From Parachlorella kessleri (taxonomy: Eukaryota; Chlorophyta; Trebouxiophyceae; Chlorellales; Chlorellaceae): DNA of 18,242 nucleotides. Positions 1-12,000 of this stretch are shown one piece after another (the stretch's first letter is position 1; the number at the start of each line of letters is the position of its first letter). The translations under genes were made by a program, and so were the position numbers. Under the pieces are notes generated by a model that was given only the letters and a program-made list of their open reading frames with translations, ran no database searches and was not told the origin of the DNA. The stretch is from contig BBXU01000569.1 in assembly GCA_001598975.1 (NCBI GenBank), forward strand, positions 1-18,242, given 5' to 3'.

Positions 1-3000
1 CCCCCCTCCCTCCACACACCCCTCCTTGTTGCTTCCCAGGGGCACCCACCCGGGCTTGGGCACCGGCAGCCACAGGCACAGCCGCGCCTCCTCCCGCTGG
101 GCCAGGTCCATCCACACACGCTGGAAGCCCTGGGGGTGCGCCACCAGCGGCATGCCGCCGGGCTGTCCCAGGCCCTCGCCCTCGGCCCCGCCGCCGTCGC
201 GCACGACCCAGGCGGAGGGGGGCGGGTCCAGGCCACGCATGATGCAGTCGCCTGCAGGGGGGGGCGCAAGCCGGGACGGGTGAGTGGGGTGGGGGTCACA
301 GGGATGTGTGCCGGGCCACAGCAAGCAAAGCATGGCTGTCCAAGGACCTTTCAAAGGCCACCGCTGGCCTCTTGCAACACCACACAATGCTTGCTTCGTC
401 CTTGTACTCCCAGCAACCTGTCGAAGGCAGAACTTCTTGGCGATGATAGCCATGTATACCACCCTGCCCTGGGGGCCTCACAAGCCAGGCATGGCAGAGC
501 CTCGCACCTAGCGAGGCATAGCCTGGGGCCACCGCCGGCCGCCAGATGCTAATGCCCTCCCCATTGGTGATGGCGCCCCCATCCGTCCAGATTCGGTGGA
601 AATCAACCACTGCAGAGCAACGGTTCAAGCGAGACACATCTTGACCTATATAGGACATACACGCTGGGCACGGCCATCGCTGCATGTGAGCGGGCCCTGC
701 TGCATGTAGAGGCAAGCACGCATGCCAAGCGCAGCAGTAGTCGCCTCGCCCATGGCTGCCACCCAGGACACCACACCCAGGCCGATGCAGAGCATGCTGG
801 GAGCAGCAGTGACAGCCGGCTGGGTGCTGGCCCCACCCTGCCAGCGGGGCTGTGCTGTTGCTGTTCCCTCAGGCTTCCCCTTGCAGCCAGCCGCCAACCT
901 GTGGGGGTTGTCACTCGGTGGATCTCGTCAGTGCGCTGCTCCTTACGGGAGCTGCAGAAGTGCTGGAACAGCGCCCGGGGGTCGGGTGACCCCGGGAGGG
1001 GAAGCGCCGCCAGGGCGGCCGGCGTCACGCCCAGAGGGTTGCGCACGTCATAGCCGCGACCTGCGGGCAGGCAGGCATGTACCTTCAGGGGGTCTCATGT
1101 CCGGCCAGTGTAGGGGAGAGGCCCATTGCGCATCAAGCACCGTTTCTGAACGTGCTTAAGATACGCGTGGCGACTTGCACACCAGTTGCGCATATATCTT
1201 ACAATTGCACCAGGGCGGCCGCATGGCGGATGTGCCTCCCACAGCACCTCATGCATCATTGAGCCCCCACCATCATTACACAAGGGAGCCCGGAGAGCCA
1301 GACCAGCACAGCGTCACATATGCGGCACCGCCCCCTCACCCGACTCTGTGCTGTTGGCTGTGGTGGCCAGGAAGGTTGCCAGGCTGCTGTCCACGCACCA
1401 CAGGTCCACGGGGGTCAGCTCCGCCTCCGCCTGGGCGGCCGCGGCAGGGGCGGTGGGCAGCACCGGCGGCAGGCGGAGGCACTCCCCGAGGGGGGCCTCC
1501 ACCACCACGCTCCCTGCAACAACAGTTGAGGGGCCGGGCGTTAGGCGGATGGTCGAGAGAAGGGGGCTGCACCGTACTGATGCCTCCATGTAATGTCCCT
1601 TAGCGCCAGGGTAATGTAGAGGAATGCGGTGGATCTGCTGCAGCCAGCGTGACCCTCGGCCTAGAATCCAGGGGGGGGGAGAGGGGAGACTGGAAGTGTT
1701 GGCAACGTCAACAGGCTTTCAGATGGCCCAGGGCACCAGGCATGCGGGACACACGACAGCAACCCCAGCACAAAGCACGCCCCTCATACCGTGGACGCAG
1801 GCCATGGCCGTCAGCTGTGGCTCGGGCTCCCCCTGGCACGTCACCAGATCCCCCAGCGCCAGATACCCCTCCGGCGGCACCGGGCGCCAGATACTGCCAC
1901 CCGCCCCCGACCAGATCAGGCTGTACTCCTGGGGGTAGGCCACCAGCCCGCTGTTGACGGCCACAGCCAGCACCTGCAACAGGCTGGAGTGTGGGCTGGC
2001 TTGTAGTAGTCCAGTCTGACAGCGTACCGCCACATGACCATGCTGCCGTGGGTCCCCCACGAGTGGGGCTTGTGCTCCTTCCCTGTCTGATCTCATCTGT
2101 TGTGAAATCCACATGTTCGTCCTTCATCAGGCTTGCCTTGGTGCTCGTCTCGTACTGCCCAGCCTCTAGACAGGAATGTTGGGGAGGTGACAAGGAGGCT
2201 GAGTCGTGCCTAACCAGGTACACCCTGCCCGAGTTACTGAAGGCTGCAACAGCTGCCCTTGCGGCACCAAGTGGCGTCCTAGCTGGCACGCACCTCAAAG
2301 GTGGGCTGGGAGTTGCCGGAGGTTAGCACATCCCCCACAACCGTGTAGCCGGGCGGGCACTGAGGCCGCCAGACAGTCACACCTGCAGCACCCACCGCGC
2401 TTTAGCAGCAGGAACGGACATGCCAGTACAAACGTACCACGTTTGCATGCTTACCTGGAATCCATCTCTCAAAGTTTAACCGTGCTGGAAGGGCAACGTG
2501 GCGTGTGTGCTGAAAGCAAAGCGCAAGGTGGCTAGCACAACCACAACGCAAGGAGGGCAGTGCTAACAAGGAGTAATAGCAGATGTAGAAGCCCTTCAGC
2601 ATGTGCTTACCTCCCTCTGCGCCCGCCACTGACAGGCTGGCTGCCAGCTGGCGCTGGTCTGGCATGTCCTTGGACGGGTCGTACGTCCAGATACGCTCGA
2701 AGGAGGTGCAGGCAATCAAGGCTTGGTCGGGGCCCGGCTGCACACGCCAGGGCAGTTGATAGTATAAACCGGGCACGTCCAGAAGTTGCAGGTGGGTCAA
2801 GGCGCTGTGGCTATACACAACTGCGCAGGGAAACAGTATGGCCCAGCAGGCGCGTGCTGGCGCCTTGGCAAGGTGTGACAGCCTGTCGTCAACCAGCTCT
2901 GTCACTGCCAGCTGGCGCCTCGGTAGCAACTCATTAGCTGTCAGTGTTGCCCTCAAGATCAACACTGCTAAGCAACAAGCCTGTAACACAAGCCTATGCC

Positions 3001-6000
3001 ACCTCTGTCGCACCCAGCTCCATACCTACCTGCATCAGCGGCTGTGCCACTGAGCCTGCCAGGCTGGTAGCCAGCTCCAGCACATCAGGCGACAGGTTGA
3101 GGCGCAGGTCAGACGTGTCCAAGTTCAGGTCTGTCCTCCCACCTGCAGCACTCACTCACCAGTATGCAGCTGCGGGATGCCAGGACTCTTTTAAAACCCC
3201 TCCCCTGTTGCTTTGAAAAGCGGATGGTGGCACCATGAGCAGGTCACACGCAGCCACTGACGGTCATCGACCAGGGGAGCAACCTGGCATGCCTGGAAGC
3301 CAGCTCGGTGCCATACTCGCCTACCCACGAGACATGAAATATGTATGGTATGATATGGGTGACTTGCGCGCACCTGCGGCGCCGCCATCCCCCGGGGGCT
3401 GCAGCGTGAAGTCCAGCGCCACGCTGCAGGGCTCCAGCACCGTGCTCTCCATCTGCCCCTTCAGCTTCTTCTTCTGTGTGAAGTCCTGCAAGCACAGCTG
3501 ACCAACTGACTTTTCGCAGACCCCATGACCCCCTTGCAGGTCTAGGGGATCATCACGGTGCACCCGGGCATGACAGAGCCTGCCATGCAAAGGGCATCCT
3601 GCACATACTGCACTCTGAAGCGTCGCAGACGAGCAAGGCAGCTGCAGGGAAGGCAAACTCATCAAATAAAGGGTACAGGAGAATGGTGGCTTGCCTGCTG
3701 CTCGCCCCTGCCCTGCGCCTTGGCAGCCGCGTCCGCCAGGAATCTCGTCTCCACCCGCAGGCCTTGGATCCCAACCTGCCCACTTTGCAGCGTACCCTGC
3801 AAGCAAGCAAGCCAGCCAGTGAGCCTGTGATCACTCTCTTCCCGCTCCCTGGCGCTCGACACAGCAAGGGCCTGCCTGCGCCATAGCTTCATGGCACGTC
3901 AAACTGCTGCCAAAGCGCCTGCTGTGGCACGCCGCACACCTCACCGGCAAGCTGCACGGCTTGACAACATGAAGGAAAGCGGGAGGAGGGCCACTCTTAA
4001 TTGTGGTATTTGTGTGCTGAGGCCAGTGTGCTGGGGCCAGCCAGCGGTGCAACCGCCAAGGCGGAAAGGGCTTGCTCCAAGCGCTCACCTGGGCTTTGTA
4101 GGTGGCAGCCACGTCCATGGCAGCAGACAGGATTTGAACAGGGGAAGACGGCTGGGCCTGCAACTGGGGTGCCACGGCCATTAACGTAGTCTCAGGCTTG
4201 GGTTTAAGCCACAACAACCCGCTTACTTTGCACTGTCCAACGGTGGGCTAGCCATCTCCTTGCGATCAACAAAATCCACAAACCTACGTAGCAGACAGAA
4301 GCGCAGGCTACACCACCCACCTGCTTTGTGCGCTGCAGCGCCCCCTGCTGCGCCAGCTCCGCCGAGCTGGCACGGCGTAGGCTCGCCAGGCTCTCCACGC
4401 TGCCCGCCCTGCTGTGCCTGCTGCGCTCGTCGCCGCTGGCCGCGCTGCCCGGGCGCTCCGCCCCAGCGCCCACAGCACCCATGGACCCCTCCCGCTGCAG
4501 GCCCTGCTGGGGTTGGAGCTGCATGAACTGCAGAGCCATGCCCACCGCGCACACTGAAATTTGCATGGAGCGCTGGGGTGCTGCGCCCGCTGAGCCACCT
4601 GGCGGGCCCTGAGGTGCTGACGCGCTGGGCGAGTGTGCCTGTGAGGGCTGGGGGCTCAGCTCACTAGTGGCCGAGGTGGTGGCATAGGCGCTCAGGCCCC
4701 TGCAGAGCAGCAGCAGCAGCAGCAGCGGCACCGCAGGTCGTGCGATGTCTGCCTTAGTTGGATGTTGGGAGCTTCAAGCCAGGAATGGCCAAAGCTGGTA
4801 AGAGCATGTAACGCGCGACTGCTGACAAGCAACACCAGCTTAGTCACAGCCACAACGCCAGGTGTGTGGGAGCACCAGGTGAGGAGGGGGCGCATTAGGT
4901 GAAAAAAAGGCATGGAGTGCCAGGTCCAACAGCTTCTCATGCATGAAGAGCTGGCACCAAGGTCATGGAGGCAAACCCCTTGCAGCAAGCTTTGCACCAG
5001 CACGGCTGTGGTAGCAGATACCTGGATGCATGCCCCAAGCCAAAGCGGGCAACTTGCCTTGCAAAAAGGGACCTAGGTGACAGTGGAGACCCCACTCCGG
5101 CTGCGAGGTCTGCTTCGCCATCGATCCTGCTCACAGAGTCCTGCGCCTCAGCTAGAAGCTGTGCGCCTGCTGGCATGCACACAAGACAATGATGCTTACC
5201 AGGATGTTGGGGGGACACTTCGGAATGCTAATTATATGATCTCAGCGGGTCACACCAGCAGATGTTGCTAAGCCCCATGCATCGTGCTGCCAAGAACCCA
5301 ATTCATGAACATAGGCCGTGTATGCATGACAGGGAGGTTCGACTAAGAAGTGAGGGGAGACACCTCCTTTCTCAATGCTCAGGGTTGCCGCGCCTGCCAA
5401 GTAGCCACTGAAAGCTTTTCCGCAACAGTTGTCTTCCCTCCCAGGCCACCCAAGCATGCTCAGCAGCCGATCGTGGGACATCCAACTTACACAGCCAGCC
5501 GCCCGCTTTACCTGGCGCCAGCTGAAGGCAGAGCGGCAGCGTGGCAGCGTTGACTAACCGCACATTCCTGAGGCGCAGGGTGCGCCCAGGCCCTATCAGG
5601 ATAAGCGGCAGCTGCTCGTCCAGATGGTCCTTGCCGGGGAGGGTCAAGCTGCACATGGGCAGGCAGCAACGAGATGGTTACTGTTGTACAACTGCATGTG
5701 GGGAACTGGGCACAAAAGGGCACGTACAGGCAGCCTGACAGTCATGAGAAGCCGCTCAAAGCCAGCAAGTGCTGCAACAAGATGGAGGGCATCCGCCCCC
5801 GCAGTGAGCCTGAACCGTGACTTGACAGCAGAAAAACTTTTACATCAGTGCAGCGCAGAGAAGGTCCAAATCTAGTACTGGCAAAATTTGTAAGCTTTGA
5901 ACCGAGTGCACGAGGTCCCACCTGTGGCCCTGGCCGTCATACTCGAAGCTGGTGACGCCCTTGGCATCAGCTAGCAGGCGCACTGTGGGGCTGAGCCAGA

Positions 6001-9000
6001 GATCCCCTGATGCTTTGTGGGGCGAACCTGCGGCACAGACCTCGCTGCACTATGATGGAATGACCACCATGACCTCTGCCAACAGGCTTACCCTAATTCT
6101 CAATGGTCGCTCCAGCATATCCGGCCACACGCAGGCTGGCAGGACATACAATGCCGTTTGGAAGCAATATGTGCGCCACCATCAACAGGTGCCTACTAAT
6201 CCCTACCAGCCGGTGCGGCTGCCCTGGTAGGATAACACAAGCTCCTACAAGTTCCTCCCAGAGTCCCGAGCCGCCCACCTGACAACAGGATATCGTGGGT
6301 GGCAAAAGCGATGGGGCTGTTGTTGCCAAAGCTGAAGCCGGGCACCACCCACTTTGTCAGGGCCAGCAGGAAGCTCAGCTCGGCTACCAGCAGAGGCTTT
6401 TGCAGCGTGATGGCTAGTGCCTGGTTCACCAGGCCGGGGCTGGCAGACCACTGTACAGAGGGACAGGAGAATTTATTACCTTGGTAACAAAGCGCCTCAG
6501 GCGTGATGGCCAGCGGCTCAGCCTAGAGAACACTGAAGCATGCCAAAGCTCTTTTGCCATGGAATCCAGGACACAGACGAGTGAAGCCTTGGTCATCCGC
6601 TCACAGACAACCACCATTGGCAGCTACGATGGGCATAGGGAAGGAGGCCCTGTGTGCGCGCACACAAAAAACCTTATGCAAGCTTGCGCCCGCACAAGCA
6701 CCGGCGGCCACAAACGTCCAGCATGACGAAGGAGGGCCTTGTGTGCACACATGCAGTCAACGAGGCTTAGCAGTAAAAGGAAGCTAGGGGCGGCCACTCA
6801 CGTCCATCATGAGGAAGGACGCCTTGTGGGCGCTGGATATGGCGTAGCTCTGCTCCAGGAGCACGTCGGGGCGCAGGTCCTGCGCCTCCACGCGCGGCAG
6901 GCACAGCGCGACCCACATGGACCCGGCCTGGCTGTTGCGGAAGGCAACCCACAGGTCACCCAGCTGCAGCAGGAGCCTCCAGGGAGGTCAGCGCAATTCA
7001 ATGCAAGTGATACGCAAATGGGGTAGGCTTGGTAAAACGTGCGCAAGTGAGCATCCGCAGAGAGAGGTTGCAGTCGGCTGCCAGGTTGCGAGAGTAAGCC
7101 CAAATAATCAAGGCAGTCTGGTGGATGAGGGGTTACACAGATGGGTGCCTAGCTATTTACACAGCCCACAATCAGGCACAACAGCAAGGCCAGACGCAGG
7201 CCACCACTGGAAACCCATTCTAGGGAGAAAACTGGTACCGCCAGCGGTACCCCTCACAGTGCCTCTGCGCAGCAACGGAACACCTAATGTCTTTATAAAG
7301 GCCAGCCCAACGGGCGCCAGCTGGGCAGCTCACCGTGAAGCGCGCCAGGGGCGAGGTGCCCTGCATGCCCTCCACGTGCCGGTGCAGCTCCAGCTCCACA
7401 TGGCCCACCGAAACCACCACCCGCACCTGCACCACCTCCACACTGGGCATGTGTCGCATGGGTTCAGCCCCAAGTCGCGCGGCACCACCACCACGTGCAC
7501 CCGGGAGAGACGCACCAAGCAGCTGCTGGAAGCTGCGCAGCCGGATTGCAGTACACCATGGAAGGGTGCAGGGAAAATGCAGGGAGGCGCTGCGCAGCCA
7601 GGGAGGGAGTCCATACCAGCCTGTGCTGTCATCCATGGAGAACAGATGTTGTATGGATTCTGCAGGCCAGCTGCCATAGCTTGCTGCGAGTGCCCCAGAT
7701 GCCACGGACCTTGGTGGGTGAGTCGTCCTTAGCGGTGGGCACCAGCAGCCCTGCTGCCGGCTGCTGCGCCCCTGGAGGCGGGCTCAGCACCAGCTCAGCG
7801 GTTGGGCCTTGCTCCTGCTGGCCTTCCTGCTGCTGCTGGCCATCCTGCAAGGGCGCCATTGAACGCAAGCGTGTTCTATTATAAACGCCAGGCACTGCAA
7901 TCCACGACACTGCAATGCCCCGGATCGAATGGTTCCTACCACACATCCAGTTGCTGGCAAGGGCGGGCCAGTCACTGGTGAGTTCCCGTGTGGAACGCTC
8001 ACCTTTGCCAACGTCTAGGCTGCAGTTCTGCCTGACATGCAGGCCTGCCTGCGGTGCTGCTTGCTGCTGCGAACTGCCCAGTGGGAATTTTCAGGGCTTA
8101 AGCAAAGTATCCTTTGAGAGGTATCCCACGAGCCTGCCCCTGTACATACTTCAAATCCCAACTTGCCTGCTGGTCCTGTTGCGCCTGGTAATGGTCTGTG
8201 AGCCACTGTGCACCCTGGGGCAGCCCCGGCTGCTCACTGAAGTTGTCCCCGGCAATCGACGTCATCAGCTGGTACTCCTCGTCTGCAAGGGGTACATACA
8301 GCCCCAACACCCACTTGGGAGCTTGGCATAACTAGAAACTGCAGGCCATACCGGCCGACAGTCTCTTGCAAAATGGGCCACCTGGGTGGTATGCCAGTGG
8401 TTAACACATAGTAGTGCTGCCCTCCCTCATCAGGAGAGGGACTCACAATGCAGTAGAACAGCAGCGGGCAGTATGCATTCGGTGGTCAAGTTTGGCAGCA
8501 ATGCTCACCCGTCAGGAGGGCCTTGAGGAAGGGGATGTTGAGCATCATGTCAAACTGCACACAACCAGGGAGGCAAGCGTGAGGCATCGGACCAGCGCCA
8601 CGTGCCCCTGGTAGAAGCGCTCCTGACACTGCCCGGCATAGCAGGCGTGTGGCTGCTTCCAGGCATGTCCGATGGGCTGGTGAAGAGGCAAACAATACAC
8701 TGGCTACCCTGCCAAAGCGACACATAGCTCAAGTGCCCTACCAACCCCTGCTTGCCACCACTACATCAGCCACGATGGGTACCCGCACCTCCCAGCCCTG
8801 CACCCAGCCCAACCCTCCTGCTCCCCCTGCATGTCATTCTCGTGCTCCACATGCTTACCATGGGCACCAGGCCCTCAAAGCCCTGCACCACCGGCCGCCT
8901 CCAGCTAAGCTGCCAGCCCTGCTCACTGTTCTGGATGATGTTGTGGCCCCGCTTGGCGCCCTTGACTACCACCACATCCAGGCCTGCAACCACCCACAAC

Positions 9001-12000
9001 ACACACAACACATCATGGCTTGCACAAGCGCACACAGACATCCGCAAGGACCAAGGTTCTTATGACTAAAGTGGCGGCCTGCGACATGCCTAGGGCACAC
9101 AGGCGTTGGGCCTCGTGTGACCTGAGTTACAGGCACGAGGGCAGGTCCTACACGACCACCGCTGCAAGGCGCCGCGCCACCTCAGCGCTCATATATTCCC
9201 ACCCGAGAAGCTGAGCTCGGAAGCGTCCAGCAGCAGGGGCTTCCCCCGGCTGGTCTGGCCCTGCTCCACGATACGGTTGGTCAGCTTGAGCACACCCAGG
9301 TCAGACTCAACCAAGTCCTTGCTGCACGCAGGCAAGCAGGCAGGCAGGGAGGAAGAAGGATGCAATCAGTCAAATCATATACATGCCAATGGGTTTTGTG
9401 TGTATGTGTGGTCCTTGCGCAACATTAAGCAAGGACCACAAGAGCTAACACAGTGTGTTCTGCACCAGCAAGTTGGTTGTTGATATGTTACGCTCTGTGG
9501 CAAACCGGGATGGTATAGGGGACATGACCCGAGCCAGCAGGCATGGTCTGCCCTGAGGTTTATGCAACCGTCAAAGCATGCAGCTCACAGCGTCGGGGTC
9601 ACACAGAAGCTCAGTCAGCAGCGGAAGCCATGAACATCTCGCCCTCACCTGTGCGTGTTCCTCGGCAGTGAGATAACAGGGGCGTCCATCTCCACATCCA
9701 GCAGTAGTAGGAAAGGCTGCTGCTGCTGCTGCTCCTGCCCCTGCCCCTGCCCTTCTTGGGACTCTTGCTGCTCCTCAGCATGCTGCTGCTGCTCCTGCAG
9801 CTGCTCCAGCTGCCCTGCCGCTTGCGGATGCACCGGCGGCAGGCGCATGGCCAGCATGGTGGTGATGTAGGACAGGTTCTCTTGCAGGAAGCGGTACAGG
9901 AACACCACCTGTACCGGCAAGAAAGTGTCTATTCATTGCTTTTACATGCTGCCCAGGCGCGGTGGCTGCCAATCACCATGTCTCTGCCAGAGGTGCAACG
10001 CGCAGCTCTTATATGGGACTATCGCAGGTGCCTACCATGCAGCCCAGGAAGAGACAAGCAGGCAGACAGAAAGGGGGGATGTGACGTGCCTGCATGCGTG
10101 AGAGCTTGGCGCCAAGGGCGTAATACGGTTGGCCTTCGGGCACTCGGGGGTTGGCCTCGGTAGCAGGATGCGACCCAAAGTTCAGTGAAACCTGCAAATA
10201 CAACACTTCACATTTAGGAGGTCTGTGATGAGGCCAGCCATGGGGTAGCCTCAAGCACGGAGCACAAGAGACCTGGGGGCAACCATGCCCGCTTCTGTGT
10301 CAACCCACGTCAGGATCCTGCTCTTGGTATCTCTGGGGTTAGGCACGTGGCACGGCAAGCAAAAGGGAAACTGCAACACAGTGCCCCTCTGCTAGGGACG
10401 AAAGCAGGATGTGCAGGCTTATACCAGGGATGTGTCTGAGCCGCTGCGCAACCCCAGGGCCTGGTGGTAGGGGTGGTTGGCCGGTAGCGTGCAGTCCACC
10501 TGCGCTGGGAAACCAGCGTAATTGCAACAAGAGGTGCAGGGACAAGAGGTGCAGGGCAGAGCAGCTGGCTGTGCACACGCGCATGGCATGATCATGTCCT
10601 TGTGTGCTGTGTCTGTACCAAGTCGCAGGATGCAGCACCCCACCCCTTGGCAGCCCCCATGCACCCACCCCTTGTATGTTGCCCAGGGAGGCGGCGATGG
10701 CCATGCGCTCCGGGAAAGTCTCCAGCTTAAAGTCAAACTCATCCATGGATGCCTGCAGGGCCAGGAACCAAGGGCTGCACTTATTCTTGCATGTGAGTTG
10801 CTTTCCTTGAAGCGCTGGCGCCGCCTGGGCACATGCAGACTAAGCAGAGACTCCGTGTTTCTGCAAGGTCAAGCAGCTTGAGTGCTCAAAAGCCAGCACT
10901 TGAAGTTGCCACTGTCTTGTGCTGGGGGTCCCCTGGCTCTTATATGACTGACCAGGACAACGAGCCCCAGCATTGCTGTAGAGAACTCCACGGTCAACAC
11001 GCGCTCCAGAGCAACTGCAAGTTCCGCTATCTAGGGCCCTCACAGAGGCCAGCGCCTCAGGCTCTCTGCACCCCGCCAACCTAATCGGGAAGGCCACTGC
11101 AGGCCGCCGCAGAGGGCTGGCACCAGGCTGCACATGTCAGTGACACAAGCTCAGCCCGCAGCTCCCGGCTGGCCATGGCTTCTCACGAGCTGCCCACCCC
11201 TCCCCGCAGGCCACTCAACAAAGACATGCAGCCAAAGCCTTGATCGGGCGCAGAGCCTCACCTGCGACAGCGACTGAGCTTTGGCGCCCTCGTAGTTGAG
11301 CACCACCTGCAGCCGGCTGAGGCTGACCGCCAGCTGGAACACCACCCGGTCATCGCCACCGCCCAGCACCTTCGCAGCATCGCCCGCACCGTCGCCACTC
11401 TGCAGCTGGGAACACGCGAGTGCAATCTAGTCCGCCCCAAGGAACCACAGGACCCTCCCATTTTGCCTTCGCCAGGGGCTGTGCGTGGTAATCCCTATGT
11501 TTTGACACAAAGGACGGCACAACATCTCTTGATGCTGTCGTGAGAGCTGTAAACTGGCAGGTGGATTGGACTTGTCCGGTTTGTTGACGGCCCATTACCA
11601 GGAGCCAGCACAGCCAGGAGCCACTCAAGCCCCAAGAGTTACCAAGCGGCGTCATGGATGCCCCGCTTGACAGCCTGCAGGGTGGCCTCGACTGTCATTA
11701 CAGGCCTCCCCTCAGGGCTACCACAGCACACTGCTTGATGGGCAACCGCATAGCGCAGCCCCAACATCCCCAATCCCTCCTGGGCTCTCCAACAAAGGTG
11801 CCCTCGTATTGTGCCCCACATATGGTACAACGCAGCATTTGGCCAGCCCCACCTGGGCCCCGGGGATTGCTGCCATGCCCTCGGCCTTGCAGGCATCTCC
11901 CTCGTCGCCGCTACCTCCTTCATCGTCGCTGCCCTTGCCCCCACTTCCTTCCTCGCTGCCGCCACCTGCGCCGCCATCCTGCTGCGCTGCTGCTATCGCG

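Larger units (their letters stand above)
50..2737 (-). other. VAB (VPS13 adaptor-binding) repeat region, exons 35-41
   Basis: Exons 35-41 hold at least four copies of the VAB beta-repeat pattern 'F.RIW.......-WRP..P.GY..LGD....G..PP'. The copies are FERIW/VTVWRPQCPPGYTVVGD, YSLIW/SIWRPVPPEGYLALGD, FHRIW/SIWRPAVAPGYASLGD and FQRVW/LWLPVPKPG. Known: yeast Vps13 uses VAB repeats to bind Pro-x-Pro motifs in organelle-specific adaptors. Further repeats are expected beyond the left edge. Confidence 0.9.
4700..5511 (-). other. Introns 28 and 29 (5167-5511, 4700-5057) flanking exon 29
   Basis: 345 and 358 bases. Apart from the AGC repeat at the exon 30 acceptor and the short duplicate-AG acceptor of exon 29, nothing is recognised. 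Confidence 0.65.
7845..8858 (-). other. Introns 20-22 around micro-exon 21 and exon 22
   Basis: Introns 8555-8858, 8283-8508 and 7845-8166 hold no further coding segments by phase and family order. The first holds the possible exon 20 copy. Confidence 0.65.

Noticed and set aside
2628..2921. 14-base match CTGCCAGCTGGCGC between exon 35 and intron 34
   Set aside because: A single match of this length between any two places in 18 kb of biased sequence is expected by chance. The flanks do not align.
2402..3013. 203-codon minus-strand frame
   Set aside because: Only its central part (exon 35, 2611-2737) resembles VPS13. The flanks are introns with a good CAG acceptor and GTAAGC donor.
7461..7500. 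Possible duplicate of exon 24 start upstream of its acceptor (VHVVVV versus VRVVVS)
   Set aside because: Only about 26 of 40 bases match, in a GTGGTGG-rich context with no AG acceptor. It is not distinguishable from low-complexity similarity.
6917..7732. 271-codon open frame on the plus strand
   Set aside because: It is antisense to exons 23-25 and introns. It has no recognisable domain and is His/Pro/Arg-rich, as expected from the complement of GC-rich coding sequence.
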